From the NCBI RefSeq assembly GCF_003008555.2, contig NZ_CP027665.1, forward strand, positions 2,542,001 to 2,606,000: a stretch of DNA of 64,000 nucleotides. Reading direction: 5' to 3'. The notes below the pieces were generated by a model. The model saw only the letters and a program-made list of their open reading frames with translations, was not told where the DNA came from and ran no database searches. Position numbers and translations under genes: made by a program. Positions 45,350 through 55,007 of this stretch are shown one piece after another. Position 1 is the stretch's first letter. Every line of letters starts with the position of its first letter. This DNA comes from Pukyongiella litopenaei. Lineage in GTDB: Bacteria > Pseudomonadota > Alphaproteobacteria > Rhodobacterales > Rhodobacteraceae.

Positions 45350-46420
45350 TCAGCGGTGGATGACGCGGTTGGCATGCCCCATCTTGCGGCCGGGCCGGGT
45401 TTCGGTCTTGCCATAGAGATGCAGCGCCACGTCGGGGTCGCGCGCCAGGTCGGCAACCCGGTCCATGTCGTCGCCGATCAGGTTTTCCATCACCACGTCC
45501 GCATGTCGCGCGCCATTGCCCAGCGGCCAGCCCGCCACCGCGCGGATATGCTGTTCGAACTGGTCCACCACACAGCCATTCTGGGTCCAGTGGCCCGAAT
45601 TATGCACCCGTGGCGCGATCTCGTTGACCACCAGCCCGGCATCGGTCACGAACAGCTCGACCCCCATCACGCCGACATAGTCGAGCGCGCCGAGGATACG
45701 CGCGGCCAGCAGGATCGCGTCGGACCGCAGGCCGGGGCGCAGCTGCGCGGGGACGGTGGTCGTGTGCAGGATGCCGTCCTTGTGGACGTTTTCGCCGGGG
45801 TCGAAACAGGCGACCTCGCCGGTCAGGCCACGCGCGGCGATGACCGAGATTTCCCGGTCGAAACGGACGAAGCCTTCGAGAACCGCCGGTGCGCCGGCCA
45901 TGTCGGCCAGCGCGGCCGCCGGATCGCTGTCGGGGTCCAGCCGGACCTGGCCCTTGCCGTCATAGCCGAAGCGCCGGGTTTTCAGGATCGCCGGGCGCCC
46001 GATCGCGTCGATCGCCCTTTGCAGGCTGGCGGCATCGGTCACGTCGGCATAGGGCGCGGTGGCCAGCCCCAGGTCGCGCAGAAAGGTCTTTTCGGTCAGC
46101 CGGTCCTGGCTGACCCGCAACGCCTCGCGCCCGGGACGGATCGGGCGCAGTTTTTCCAGCAGGTCCAGCGCGTCGGTGGGGATGTTCTCGAATTCATAGG
46201 TGATCACATCGACCGAGGCGGCGAAGTCGCGCAGCGCGGCGTGGTCGTCATACCCGGCGGTGGTCAGCCGGTCGGCCACCTGCGCCGCGGGCGGGTTCGC
46301 CCCCGGTTCGAACACATGGCAGCGCAGCCCCAGCCGGGCCGCGGCCATCGACAGCATCCGGCCCAGCTGGCCGCCGCCCAGAATGCCGATCACGGCGCCC
46401 GGTTGCAGCGGTTCACTCAT
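45350..46420 (-). CDS. purK: N5-carboxyaminoimidazole ribonucleotide synthase
   Basis: 356 residues. The ATP-grasp protein starts [22 protein letters not shown] and has [70 protein letters not shown]. It makes N5-CAIR from AIR, bicarbonate and ATP in purine synthesis. Its start overlaps the purE end by 8 bases. Confidence 0.96.
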   Translation of the reverse strand: MSEPLQPGAVIGILGGGQLGRMLSMAAARLGLRCHVFEPGANPPAAQVADRLTTAGYDDHAALRDFAASVDVITYEFENIPTDALDLLEKLRPIRPGREALRVSQDRLTEKTFLRDLGLATAPYADVTDAASLQRAIDAIGRPAILKTRRFGYDGKGQVRLDPDSDPAAALADMAGAPAVLEGFVRFDREISVIAARGLTGEVACFDPGENVHKDGILHTTTVPAQLRPGLRSDAILLAARILGALDYVGVMGVELFVTDAGLVVNEIAPRVHNSGHWTQNGCVVDQFEQHIRAVAGWPLGNGARHADVVMENLIGDDMDRVADLARDPDVALHLYGKTETRPGRKMGHANRVIHR

Positions 46421-46901
46421 CCCGCGGCTCCTCCGGGATCGAGGCCGAGAGCGCGGCCCGCCAGGCGTCCAGCCGTTCGGCCAGCGCCGGGTCGGAAACC
46501 GCGAGGATCTGCGCCGCCATCAGCCCGGCATTGGCCGCGCCCGCAGCGCCGATCGCCATGGTCGCGACCGGGAAACCGCGTGGCATCTGCACGATGGAAT
46601 AGAGCGAATCGACCCCCGACAGCGCACGGGTCTGCACCGGCACGCCGATCACCGGCACCCGTGTCTTCGACGCCATCATGCCGGGCAGGTGCGCCGCGCC
46701 GCCGGCCCCCGCGATGATCGCCTTCAGCCCGCGATCCGCCGCCGCGCGGCCATAATCCCACAGCCGGTCGGGCGTGCGGTGCGCCGATACGATCCGGGCC
46801 TCGTGGGCAATGCCCAGCTCGTCGAGAATGGACGCCGCTTCACGCATGGTCGGCCAGTCCGACTGGCTGCCCATGATGATGCCTACCGATACCTCGCCCA
46901 T
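46413..46901 (-). CDS. purE: N5-CAIR mutase
   Basis: 162 residues. Class I Pur[42 protein letters not shown], and the [17 protein letters not shown] segment. It moves the carboxyl group to give CAIR. First gene of the purE-purK pair. Confidence 0.97.
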   Translation of the reverse strand: MGEVSVGIIMGSQSDWPTMREAASILDELGIAHEARIVSAHRTPDRLWDYGRAAADRGLKAIIAGAGGAAHLPGMMASKTRVPVIGVPVQTRALSGVDSLYSIVQMPRGFPVATMAIGAAGAANAGLMAAQILAVSDPALAERLDAWRAALSASIPEEPRDE

Positions 46902-46982
46902 GCCGAGCCCCTGTCCACGCCGTTCAAAGAGCGGGCACTATAGCCGGATTGCGGGTGCTGGCAATGATTTCGGCGGTGGCAG

Positions 46983-47207
46983 TCAGGCGATGATGTCGGG
47001 GGTCAGCCGGTCCTCGATGACCGCGATCTGGTCCTTCAGGCGCAGCTTCTGCTTTTTCAGCCGCCGGATGGTCAGCTGGTCGCCCGTGCCCCGTTCCTGG
47101 AGCGCGTGAATGGCCTCGTCCAGATCGCGGTGCTGACGGCGGAACACCTCGAGCTCCACCGCCAGCACCTCGTCTGTTTTCATCGGCACGTCCGAAGGTG
47201 CGTTCAT
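46983..47207 (-). CDS. DUF465 (YdcH-like) protein
   Basis: 74 residues from ATG 47207; an in-frame ATG at 47183 is possible. It is a helical hairpin: VFRRQHRDLDEAIHAL, then IRRLKKQKLRLKDQI, the DUF465 signature. Function unknown in any organism. It lies alone between purE and the divergent hsp20 gene. Confidence 0.88.
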   Translation of the reverse strand: MNAPSDVPMKTDEVLAVELEVFRRQHRDLDEAIHALQERGTGDQLTIRRLKKQKLRLKDQIAVIEDRLTPDIIA

Positions 47208-47372
47208 CCGGGTGATTCGACTCTGTGATCCTGTATCCAGGAGATTAACGCATTGGCGGGCGGTTCGCCTAGACCTTGTGGACAGGCCGAATTGCCCCCA
47301 TATTTCCCTTGCGCGGTTGCCGCATCCGGGGCCGCGCCGCACCGTCGCTTGCAATTGAAAAGGACGAACAAC

Positions 47373-47786
47373 GTGTCGAAGCTGACTCTTGGCGCATACC
47401 CGCATATGCTGGGGTTCGAGCAACTGGAACGGCTGCTGGAACGCAGCGCGAAATCCGGCGCCGACGGCTATCCGCCGTTCAATATCGAACAGACCTCGGA
47501 CCATTCCTACCGCATCACGCTGGCGGTGGCCGGGTTCGCCGAATCCGATCTGTCGATCACCGTCGAGGATCGCCAGCTGGTGATCCGCGGCCGCCAGAAC
47601 GACGATGCCGACGGCCGGGTTTTCCTGCACCGCGGCATCGCCGCCCGGCAGTTCCAGCGCATGTTCGTGCTGGCCGACGGGGTCGAGGTGGGCGAGGCGG
47701 TGATCGAAAACGGTCTGCTGCATGTCGATCTGACCCGCGCGGTGCCCGAAGCCGTGGTGCAGAAGATCAACATCAGGAAAGGGTGA
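47373..47786 (+). CDS. Small heat-shock protein, Hsp20 family
   Basis: 137 residues from GTG 47373, with AAAAGGA at 47358-47364. The alpha-crystallin domain (about 34-130) has PPFNIEQTSDHSYRITLAVAGF, DLSITVEDRQLVIRGRQ, GVEVGEAVIENGLLHVDLTR. It holds unfolding proteins in the cytoplasm. DUF1150 follows after 3 bases, a pairing usual in alphaproteobacteria. Confidence 0.95.
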   Translation: MSKLTLGAYPHMLGFEQLERLLERSAKSGADGYPPFNIEQTSDHSYRITLAVAGFAESDLSITVEDRQLVIRGRQNDDADGRVFLHRGIAARQFQRMFVLADGVEVGEAVIENGLLHVDLTRAVPEAVVQKINIRKG

Positions 47787-47789
47787 GCC

Positions 47790-48014
47790 ATGAACACACC
47801 GTTTGACCATGATTTCGGCGGCCGCCCCATCGTCTATGTCAAGACGGTGGACGTGGACCAGCTGCCCAGCGACCTGCGCGAACAGGCCGGGGACCGCCAT
47901 CACCTCTATGCGGTGCATGACGCCGAGGGGAACCAGCTGGCGCTGGTGGCGGATCGCAAGCTGGCCTTCGCGCTGGCCCGGCAGCATGACTACAAGCCGG
48001 TCGCCGTGCATTGA
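47790..48014 (+). CDS. DUF1150 family protein
   Basis: 74 residues. PIVYVKTVDVDQLP and LYAVHDAEGNQLALVADRKLAFALARQHDYKPVAVH identify DUF1150, small cytoplasmic proteins of unknown role commonly behind hsp20 in alphaproteobacteria. The stop overlaps the TTG start of the next gene (TTGA). Confidence 0.92.
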   Translation: MNTPFDHDFGGRPIVYVKTVDVDQLPSDLREQAGDRHHLYAVHDAEGNQLALVADRKLAFALARQHDYKPVAVH

Positions 48015-48892
48015 GCCGGTTCGACTTCGACTGGGTCGATGCCTTTTCCAGCCGCCCCTTCGGCGGCAACGGCTGCGCCGTCGTGCATGGCGGCGCGGCG
48101 CTGGACGACGACACCTGCATGGGGTTCGTCCGTGAGACCTCGCTGGTGGAATGCACCTTTACCGGCCCGTCGGACGTGGCCGATATGCGGGTGCGCTACT
48201 TTCTCGCCAGCCGGGAAATTCCCTTTGCCGGTCACCCCACGCTCGCCACGGTTGCCGCGTTGCGCGACCGGGGGCTGGTCGCGGGTGGCCGGGTGGTGCT
48301 CGAAACCGCCGCCGGGCTGGTGCCCGTGGTGCTGGACGGCGGCGACATCGAGATGACCCAGATGGCGCCGCAATTCGGCGCCAGCCCCGATCCGGCGCTC
48401 GTGGCACGCTGTGTCGGCCTGCCGCCCGATGCGGTGGCCGCGCCGCCGCAATTCGTTTCGACCGGGCTGCCATTCTGCATCACCCTGCTGCGCGATCACG
48501 CGGATCTGCGCGCCGCGCGGCTGAATGTCGGCGCCCTGCGCGACCTGGCCGCCGAGGCGGGATATGGCAGCACGGACATGCTCGAGCCGTTCCTGGTGAC
48601 GCTGAGAGGCGCAACCGGCGAGGGCGATACGTTTTCTCGATTGCTGATGGCGCCGCCCAGCCCGCCCGAAGACCCGTTCACCGGATCGGCCACCGGCGCG
48701 ATGGCGGCCTATCTGTGGCGGCACGGGCTGATGGCCGGGGACAGTTTCATCGCCGAACAGGGGCACTGGATGGGCCGGCCCGGCCAGGCGCGGGTGACCC
48801 GGATCGGGTCCGCCGATGCGCCCGAGGGCGTGAAGGTGGCCGGGCAGGGCTATGTGCTGATGCGCGGCAGCGTGGATCTGCCCGATGGCTGA
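48011..48892 (+). CDS. PhzF-family isomerase
   Basis: 293 residues from TTG 48011, overlapping the DUF1150 stop. PhzF fold: WVDAFSSRPFGGNGCAVV, the catalytic-Glu region ETSLVECTF, YFLASREIPFAGHPTLAT, and DPFTGSATGAMAAYLWRHG. PhzF enzymes catalyse isomerisation of small molecules; many family members have unknown substrates. The last 8 bases overlap the next gene. Confidence 0.9.
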   Translation: MSRFDFDWVDAFSSRPFGGNGCAVVHGGAALDDDTCMGFVRETSLVECTFTGPSDVADMRVRYFLASREIPFAGHPTLATVAALRDRGLVAGGRVVLETAAGLVPVVLDGGDIEMTQMAPQFGASPDPALVARCVGLPPDAVAAPPQFVSTGLPFCITLLRDHADLRAARLNVGALRDLAAEAGYGSTDMLEPFLVTLRGATGEGDTFSRLLMAPPSPPEDPFTGSATGAMAAYLWRHGLMAGDSFIAEQGHWMGRPGQARVTRIGSADAPEGVKVAGQGYVLMRGSVDLPDG

Positions 48893-49748
48893 GGCGCCCG
48901 CGATTGCCGTTCTGCCCTATGGCAGCCGGCTGGGCGGAGACCTGCCGCACCAGCCGCTGGACCGGCTGAACTGGCCGTTGGGCCGGCCCGCGCGGCTCGA
49001 TGGCGGATGCGTCGGCGACATGGGGCGTGACGACCACCTGATCGTCTATCCCCGGACCGCGATGCACGTCCAGCCGCGCTGGGGATGCCCGGCGCATGTG
49101 TCGATGATGGTGGTCGAACCCAACATCATGCATGGCCGCCACCTGCGGCTGCTGCGGCTGACCCATCGCCGGTTCTTTCGCGTGTTCAGCTATGACCGGG
49201 AGTTCCTGGGCCGGATTCCGAACGGGATCTTCCTGCCCTACGGCACCACATGGGTGCCGGACTGGCGCGATCTCGACCTGACCAAGACCGCGCATATGTC
49301 GCTGATCGCCTCGGCCAAGCGCGATCACCCCGGCCACAAGCTGCGCCATGACATGGTCGCGATGGTGCAGGCCGAGGCGCTGGACGTGGCGGTGATGGGA
49401 CGGGGCTATACCCCGTTCGAGACCAAGGCGGACGGTCTCGCGCCGTTCCGGTTCTCGGTGGTGATCGAAAACGTGCGGCAGCAGAACTATTTCTCGGAGA
49501 AGCTGATCGACGCGCTGTTGTGCGACACCGTGCCGATCTATTGGGGCTGCCCGAATATCGGCGATTTCATCGACCCGGCGGCGATGGTGATCTGCACCAC
49601 GGGCAACGAGATGCGAAACGCGATCCGCAGCCTGGGTGCCGACGATTTCGACCGCATCCTGCCGGCGCTGCGGGCGGCAAAGGAAACCGCCGCAACCTAT
49701 TGCGATGTCGAGGCGCGGGCAGCCCGGGCGCTGCGCGCGTCGCTCTGA
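48885..49748 (+). CDS. Glycosyltransferase family 10 (fucosyltransferase-like)
   Basis: 287 residues. The signature of GT10 is near the C-terminus: FRFSVVIENVRQQNYFSEKLIDALLCDTVPIYWGCPNIGDF. The N-terminal half is shorter and diverged. Alpha-1,3/4-fucosyltransferases have this motif; donor and acceptor are unknown. No signal peptide. It overlaps phzF by 8 bases, so they are cotranscribed, a partnership with no obvious meaning. Confidence 0.85.
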   Translation: MAEAPAIAVLPYGSRLGGDLPHQPLDRLNWPLGRPARLDGGCVGDMGRDDHLIVYPRTAMHVQPRWGCPAHVSMMVVEPNIMHGRHLRLLRLTHRRFFRVFSYDREFLGRIPNGIFLPYGTTWVPDWRDLDLTKTAHMSLIASAKRDHPGHKLRHDMVAMVQAEALDVAVMGRGYTPFETKADGLAPFRFSVVIENVRQQNYFSEKLIDALLCDTVPIYWGCPNIGDFIDPAAMVICTTGNEMRNAIRSLGADDFDRILPALRAAKETAATYCDVEARAARALRASL

Positions 49749-49769
49749 GTGCCGGGTCGCCGGCCGGGG

Positions 49770-49928
49770 TTATTCCTCGACCGGGTTTTCGACCGCGGGT
49801 TCGCTCGGCTCTGACGGGATCGCCTGCTGATAGATCTGCTGATCCGCGATCGGTTCGGGCGGCACTGGCGGTTCGCAACCGGCGAGCAGGGTGAGGGGCA
49901 GGATCAGGAACAGGAAAATCCGGGTCAT
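49770..49928 (-). CDS. Small lipoprotein
   Basis: 52 residues, start ATG 49928 with AGAGG at about 6 bases. MTRIFLFLILPLTLLAGC is a lipoprotein signal with lipobox LAGC, so Cys18 should be lipidated. The mature part is short, Pro/Glu-rich and ends PVEE. No family recognised. It lies convergent to the GT10 gene, downstream of sat-cysC but beyond its terminator. Confidence 0.72.
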   Translation of the reverse strand: MTRIFLFLILPLTLLAGCEPPVPPEPIADQQIYQQAIPSEPSEPAVENPVEE

Positions 49929-50003
49929 GGGGGGCCTCTTGGCTGGTACGTCGTGGCGTCAGAGTGCCAAAACATCGCCCCGCTTGCCAATGCCCCATGA
50001 AAA

Positions 50004-50032
50004 ATGCCCGGAAACGCGATGTTTCCGGGCAT
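50004..50032 (-). terminator. Intrinsic terminator of sat-cysC
   Basis: ATGCCCGGAAAC (50004-50015) pairs with GTTTCCGGGCAT (50021-50032), a 12-bp perfect stem. On the minus strand it is followed by TTTT (complement of 50000-50003). Confidence 0.88.
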
Positions 50033-50056
50033 CAGGGTGACGTTGCGGCAGGCGGT

Positions 50057-51769
50057 TCAGCCGGCGATCAACCCCATGGATTCGAGCTTGAGCAGCACCT
50101 GGTGGGCGCAGTTGTCGACCTCCACGTTTTCGGTTTCGACCCGCAGTTCCGGGTTTTCCGGCACGTCATAGGGGTCGGATATGCCGGTGAATTCCTTGAT
50201 CTTGCCCTCGCGCGCCAGCTTGTAGAGCCCCTTGCGGTCGCGGCGTTCGCATTCCTCAATGGTGGTCGCGACGTGAATTTCGACAAAGGCGCCGTAGGCT
50301 TCGATCTCCTCGCGCACGGCGCGGCGGGTGGTGGCATAGGGCGCGATCGGCGCGCAGATGGCGATGCCGCCGTTCTTGGTGATCTCCGAGGCGACATAGC
50401 CGATGCGGCGGATGTTCAGGTCGCGGTGTTCCTTCGAGAAACCCAGCTCGGAGCTCAGGTTCTTGCGCACGATGTCGCCATCGAGCAGCGTCACCGGCCG
50501 GTCGCCCATTTCCATCAGCTTGACCATCAGCGCGTTGGCGATGGTGGATTTGCCGGACCCCGAAAAGCCGGTGAAAAACACGGTAAAGCCCTGCTTGGAC
50601 CGGGGCGGATACCGGTTGCGCAGCTGTTCGACCACCTCGGAGAAGGAAAACCAATCGGGGATCTCCAGGCCTTCGCGCAGGCGGCGGCGCAGTTCGGTGC
50701 CCGAGATGTTCAGGATCGTGACGTTGTCCTTGTCGGCGATTTCGTCATTGGGTTCGTATTGCGCGCGTTCCTGCACATAGACCATGTGTTTGAAATCGAC
50801 CATCTCGATGCCGATTTCCTGCTGGTGTTCGCGCACCAGGTCCTGCGCGTCATAGGGGCCATAGAAATCCTCGCCGGCCGAGTTCTTGCCCGGTCCGGCA
50901 TGGTCGCGCCCGACGATGAAATGGGTGCAGCCGTGGTTGCGGCGGATGATCGCGTGCCAGACCGCCTCGCGCGGGCCGGCCATGCGCATGGCCAGGTTCA
51001 GCAGCGACATCGAGGTGGTCGAGGCGGGGTATTTGTCCAGCACCGCCTCGTAGCAGCGCACGCGGGTGAAATGGTCCACGTCGCCGGGTTTGGTCATGCC
51101 GACGACCGGGTGGATCAGCAGGTTGGCCTGCGCTTCCTTGGCGGCGCGGAAGGTCAGTTCCTGGTGCGCGCGGTGCAGCGGGTTGCGGGTCTGGAACGCC
51201 ACCACCCGGCGCCAGCCGACCTTGCGGAAAAAGGCGCGCAGCTCGTTCGGGGTGTCGCGGCGGGCGCGGAAATCGTAATGCACCGGCGGCTGGATGCCGA
51301 CCACCGGGCCGCCCAGATAGACCTTGCCGGCCGTGTTGTGCAGGTAGTTCACCGCCGGGTGCGCGTCGTCATCGGCGCCGAACACCTGTTCCGCCTCGCG
51401 CGACTTGTCCGGGGTCCAGCGGTCGGTGACGGTCATCGTGGCGAGAATGACGCCTTCCTGATCGCGCAGGGCGATGTCTTCGCCCAGGGTCAGCCCCTCG
51501 GCGAAATCCTCGGACACGTCCAGCGTGATCGGCATCGGCCACAGCGTGCCGTCGGCCAGCCGCATGTTGTCGACGACGCCGTCGTAGTCTTCCTGGCCCA
51601 GGAACCCCTTGAGCGGGTTGAACCCGCCGTTCATCAGCAGTTCGAGGTCGCAGATCTGCCGCGGCGACAGGTCGTGGCTCTTCAGGTCGGCGGCTTCGCT
51701 CTTGAGTTTCTGCGCGCTCTCGTAGGACACGAAAAGCTCGGGGATCGGGGCAAGATTGGGAATTTGCAT
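50057..51769 (-). CDS. sat-cysC: Bifunctional sulfate adenylyltransferase / APS kinase
   Basis: 570 residues. Residues about 1-390 are ATP sulfurylase: NPLKGFLGQEDY, the HxxH motif in QTRNPLHRAHQEL, and GRDHAGPG. Residues about 395-570 are APS kinase: P-loop GFSGSGKSTIANAL, LLDGDIVRKNL, RIGYVASEITKNGGIAICAPIAPY. It turns sulfate and ATP to PAPS, for cysteine synthesis or sulfation. The start ATG 51769 is clear. A strong terminator follows. It could supply PAPS to the sulfotransferase in this window. Confidence 0.96.
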   Translation of the reverse strand: MQIPNLAPIPELFVSYESAQKLKSEAADLKSHDLSPRQICDLELLMNGGFNPLKGFLGQEDYDGVVDNMRLADGTLWPMPITLDVSEDFAEGLTLGEDIALRDQEGVILATMTVTDRWTPDKSREAEQVFGADDDAHPAVNYLHNTAGKVYLGGPVVGIQPPVHYDFRARRDTPNELRAFFRKVGWRRVVAFQTRNPLHRAHQELTFRAAKEAQANLLIHPVVGMTKPGDVDHFTRVRCYEAVLDKYPASTTSMSLLNLAMRMAGPREAVWHAIIRRNHGCTHFIVGRDHAGPGKNSAGEDFYGPYDAQDLVREHQQEIGIEMVDFKHMVYVQERAQYEPNDEIADKDNVTILNISGTELRRRLREGLEIPDWFSFSEVVEQLRNRYPPRSKQGFTVFFTGFSGSGKSTIANALMVKLMEMGDRPVTLLDGDIVRKNLSSELGFSKEHRDLNIRRIGYVASEITKNGGIAICAPIAPYATTRRAVREEIEAYGAFVEIHVATTIEECERRDRKGLYKLAREGKIKEFTGISDPYDVPENPELRVETENVEVDNCAHQVLLKLESMGLIAG

Positions 51770-51924
51770 CTGGGTCTCTCGTCGGGATCGCGGACCGATT
51801 GCCCGCTGCGTTATCTGGTGCGGGGTTAGTCGCTCGGGACGCGGGGATTCAAGACAAGTTCGACCCGATCAGGAAAATCGGGCCGAAATGACGCGTTTTT
51901 GCCAGAATGCGGGACGTTTGCGGC

Positions 51925-52869
51925 TCAGCCGTCCTGTTCGGCGAGAAACCGTTCCGCGTCCAGCGCGGCCATGCAGCCCATGCCGGCGCTGGTCACGGCC
52001 TGCCGATAGACATGGTCGGTCAGGTCGCCCGCGGCGAACACGCCGGGGATCGACGTTTCGGTGCTGCCCGGCTTGACCTTCACATAGCCGCCCATGTGGG
52101 TTTCCAGCACATCCTTGACCAGTTCATTGGCCGGCGCGTGGCCGATGGCGATGAACACGCCCTTGGCCGGGATCTCGGTGATCTCGCCGGTTTCGACATG
52201 CTTTACCCTGACGCCCTCGACGCCCAGCGGATTTTCGGTGCCGACCACCTCCTCGAGCGTGTGGAACCACAGCGGTTCGATCTTGGGGTTCTTCAGCAAC
52301 CGGTCCTGCAGGATCTTTTCGGCGCGCAGCTCGTCGCGGCGGTGCACCAGCGTGACCTTGGACGCGAAATTGGTGAGAAACAGCGCCTCCTCCACGGCGG
52401 TGTTGCCGCCGCCGATGACGACGATTTCCTGCCCGCGATAGAAGAACCCGTCGCAGGTGGCGCAGGCGGAGACGCCGAAGCCCTTGAATTTCTCCTCGCT
52501 CTCGAGCCCCAGCCATTTCGCCCGCGCGCCGGTGGCCAGGATCACCGCGTCCGCGCTATAGACGGTGCCGCTGTCGCCGGTGGCGGTGAACGGACGCCCG
52601 GACAGGTCGAGATCGGTGATGATGTCGCCAACCACCTCGCAGCCCATCGCTTTTGCGTGGTCCTGCATCCGCACCATCAGGTCGGGGCCCTGCACCTCGG
52701 TATCGCCGGGCCAGTTCTCGACCTCGGTGGTGGTGGTGAGCTGCCCGCCCGGTTCGATGCCCTGCACCAGCACCGGTTCCAGCATCGCCCGCGCGGCATA
52801 GACGCCGGCGGTGTATCCGGCCGGGCCCGAACCGATGATCAGAACCCTGGTGTGACGCGATTCAGCCAT
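51925..52869 (-). CDS. trxB: Thioredoxin-disulfide reductase
   Basis: 314 residues from ATG 52869, with GGAG about 6 bases upstream. FAD site [17 protein letters not shown], redox pair CATC, NADPH site [10 protein letters not shown], and [28 protein letters not shown]. It reduces thioredoxin with NADPH in the cytoplasm. Divergent from the Lrp gene (178-base gap). Confidence 0.97.
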   Translation of the reverse strand: MAESRHTRVLIIGSGPAGYTAGVYAARAMLEPVLVQGIEPGGQLTTTTEVENWPGDTEVQGPDLMVRMQDHAKAMGCEVVGDIITDLDLSGRPFTATGDSGTVYSADAVILATGARAKWLGLESEEKFKGFGVSACATCDGFFYRGQEIVVIGGGNTAVEEALFLTNFASKVTLVHRRDELRAEKILQDRLLKNPKIEPLWFHTLEEVVGTENPLGVEGVRVKHVETGEITEIPAKGVFIAIGHAPANELVKDVLETHMGGYVKVKPGSTETSIPGVFAAGDLTDHVYRQAVTSAGMGCMAALDAERFLAEQDG

Positions 52870-53047
52870 GTTTTTCTCCGCTCGACAACCGGCGGAGAGG
52901 TCCGCCGAGTGTGGGGTATAGACACCGCGCATAGCGGCTTAAACCCCGATTCGATCAGGCCCATGCCGCGGTGCCGCATTGGGGCGAAACATTATTGCGC
53001 ACGTTCGCGGCGCTGCTATAAGAAACGCAAAGAAACAGGGGCATCGC

Positions 53048-53548
53048 ATGGTCGTCACACGTTTGGATCCGATTGACCGGAAAATTCTGGCCGAACTGCA
53101 GGGCGACGGGCGCATGACCAATGTCGAACTGGCCAAGCGTGTCGGCATTTCCGCGCCGCCCTGCCTGCGGCGGGTGCGCACGCTCGAGGAGAACGGCCTG
53201 ATCCGCGGCTATCACGCGGATGTGGATGCCCGCGAACTGGGCTTCGAGGTGCAGGTCTTTGCGATGGTCGGGCTGGACAGCCAGGCCGAGGCCGAACTGG
53301 TCGCGTTCGAGGACCGGTGCCGCGCCTGGCCGCTGGTCCGCGAATGCCACATGCTGAACGGCGAGGTGGATTTCATCCTCAAATGCGTCGCGCCCGACCT
53401 GAGCACGTTCCAGAGTTTCCTGACCGGCGAATTGCTGACCACCCCCAACGTGGCCAGCGTCAAGACATCGCTGGTCATTCGCGGCGCCAAGGATGAACCC
53501 GGTGTTCCGTTCGACATACTGGAAGAGCGGCTGAGCCGCACCGCCTGA
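53048..53548 (+). CDS. Lrp/AsnC family regulator
   Basis: 166 residues from ATG 53048, AGGGG at 53037-53041. Helix-turn-helix LDPIDRKILAELQGDGRMTNVELAKRVGISAPPCLRRVRTLEENG, then the RAM/ligand domain (GFEVQVFAMVGLD, ECHMLNGEVDFILKCVAPDL). Regulates by binding amino acids. Placed divergent to trxB. Confidence 0.93.
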   Translation: MVVTRLDPIDRKILAELQGDGRMTNVELAKRVGISAPPCLRRVRTLEENGLIRGYHADVDARELGFEVQVFAMVGLDSQAEAELVAFEDRCRAWPLVRECHMLNGEVDFILKCVAPDLSTFQSFLTGELLTTPNVASVKTSLVIRGAKDEPGVPFDILEERLSRTA

Positions 53549-53683
53549 GGCCACGCCGGGCGGGCCAGGCCGGTTTCGGTCCGGCGTCTTCTTGCCAGTG
53601 AATTCGTGACGTGGCGTTCGGTCTCTGTGCATTCGGTGCCAGTTCTGGTTGTATCTAGGAGAAGCACAGTCTTCCTCCCCCCC

Positions 53684-53698
53684 GGGGGCTCGGCCCCC
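53684..53698 (+). repeat. GGGGGC-N3-GCCCCC hairpin element upstream of the porin
   Basis: GGGGGC (53684-53689), TCG, GCCCCC (53693-53698). The same hexamer arms recur at 61880-61894. A run of seven C precedes it. It lies 21 bases before the porin ATG, so it sits in the porin leader. I take it as a copy, perhaps partial, of a dispersed family element. Confidence 0.5.
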
Positions 53699-53718
53699 AC
53701 AACAAGACGAGAAATCAC

Positions 53719-54828
53719 ATGACCCAGAAACTAGTTGCACCGCTTGCCGTTGCCGCAACCGCTGCCCTGGCGCTCCCCGCAGCCGCCGAGCTGAAATATG
53801 AGAACGCCACCGGGGGTTCGGTCAAGATCTATGGCCAGTTCAGCCCGGCCTACCAGTCCGTCGATGACGGGCAGGACCGCAAGAACACCTGGGTGGACAA
53901 CGCCCATTCCAACACCCGCGTCGGCCTGTGGGTGCGGCAGCCCGATGCCGGCGGCGAGTTTTCGTTCAACTTCGAAACCGCGCTGGGCCTGCGGTCGTCC
54001 GACGGTGTCAGCCAGACCTTCACGCCCAACGGGGCCGAGTGGGACCGCACCAAGCTGCGCAAGATCGACTTTGCCTATACCTCCAACAGCTGGGGCAAGA
54101 TCTCGGCCGGCCAGGGGTCGATGGCCACGGACGGCGTTGCCAATGCGGATCTCGGCTCCAACGGCATGACCACCTATAACGGCATCCCCGATTTTGCCGG
54201 CGATTTCCTGTTCCGCGGCCCCAACGGGGCGCTGTCGGGCGTGAGCATCTCCGACGCGTTCACCAGCCTCGACGGCGGCCGTCGCGCGCGTATCCGCTAT
54301 GACACCCCGTCCTTTGCCGGTTTCTCGCTGTCGGCGGCCTGGGGCAAGGAAGTGCTCTCGAAGACCAACAACGACGAGTATTACGACGTCGCGCTGCGCT
54401 ATGCCAACGACTTCAACGGCACCGAGGTGACCGGCGCGATCGGCTTTTCGCGCCGCGACCCCGAAACCGGCGGCCCGAACGTGGACGACACCATCGGGTC
54501 GTTCAACGTGAAGCTGCAGTCTGGCCTGGTGTTCACCGTCGCCGGCGGCAGCCGCAAGAACAGCGGCAGCTATGGCTATGGCAAGGTCGGCTACGAGGCC
54601 GACTGGCTGGCAGCGGGCGCGACCTCGTTCGCGGTGGATTACTATCGCGGGTCGGACTTCGTGGTCAGCGGTTCGGAATCCACCGCCTATGGCATCGGCA
54701 TCAACCAGCAGGTGGACAGCCTGAACACCCAGTTCTACCTCGGCTACCGCCGCCACGAATATTCCGAGCCGGGCACGGATTACGCGGATATCGACGCGAT
54801 CCTGGTCGGCGCGCGCTGGAAATTCTGA
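53719..54828 (+). CDS. Porin, Rhodobacter type
   Basis: 369 residues. Signal peptide ends LPAAAEL. The mature part is a sixteen-stranded barrel pattern: [63 protein letters not shown], closing with ILVGARWKF (terminal Phe for assembly). A general outer-membrane diffusion pore. The GGDGRR-like constriction-loop region ([20 protein letters not shown]) is typical of the family. Confidence 0.93.
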   Translation: MTQKLVAPLAVAATAALALPAAAELKYENATGGSVKIYGQFSPAYQSVDDGQDRKNTWVDNAHSNTRVGLWVRQPDAGGEFSFNFETALGLRSSDGVSQTFTPNGAEWDRTKLRKIDFAYTSNSWGKISAGQGSMATDGVANADLGSNGMTTYNGIPDFAGDFLFRGPNGALSGVSISDAFTSLDGGRRARIRYDTPSFAGFSLSAAWGKEVLSKTNNDEYYDVALRYANDFNGTEVTGAIGFSRRDPETGGPNVDDTIGSFNVKLQSGLVFTVAGGSRKNSGSYGYGKVGYEADWLAAGATSFAVDYYRGSDFVVSGSESTAYGIGINQQVDSLNTQFYLGYRRHEYSEPGTDYADIDAILVGARWKF

Positions 54829-54857
54829 TATCCCGCGTTGCTGCGAAAACGTCACGG

Positions 54858-54881
54858 ACACGCCCCCTTTGCGGGGCGTGT
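54858..54881 (+). terminator. Stem-loop after the porin gene
   Basis: ACACGCCCC (54858-54866) pairs with GGGGCGTGT (54873-54881) around a 6-base loop, followed by TT. A short T-tail; a weak intrinsic terminator. Confidence 0.7.
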
Positions 54882-55007
54882 TTCGATTCGGGGCTCCGCG
54901 TGCCGGTCGCGCCGGAAAGCCCCTTGCGCACGCGCCTGCGGGGCCATAGAAGGCCCCGGAATGTTGTCAGCGCGCCCCGGCGCGCCCGAATCCGTTGGGG
55001 AAATCAC

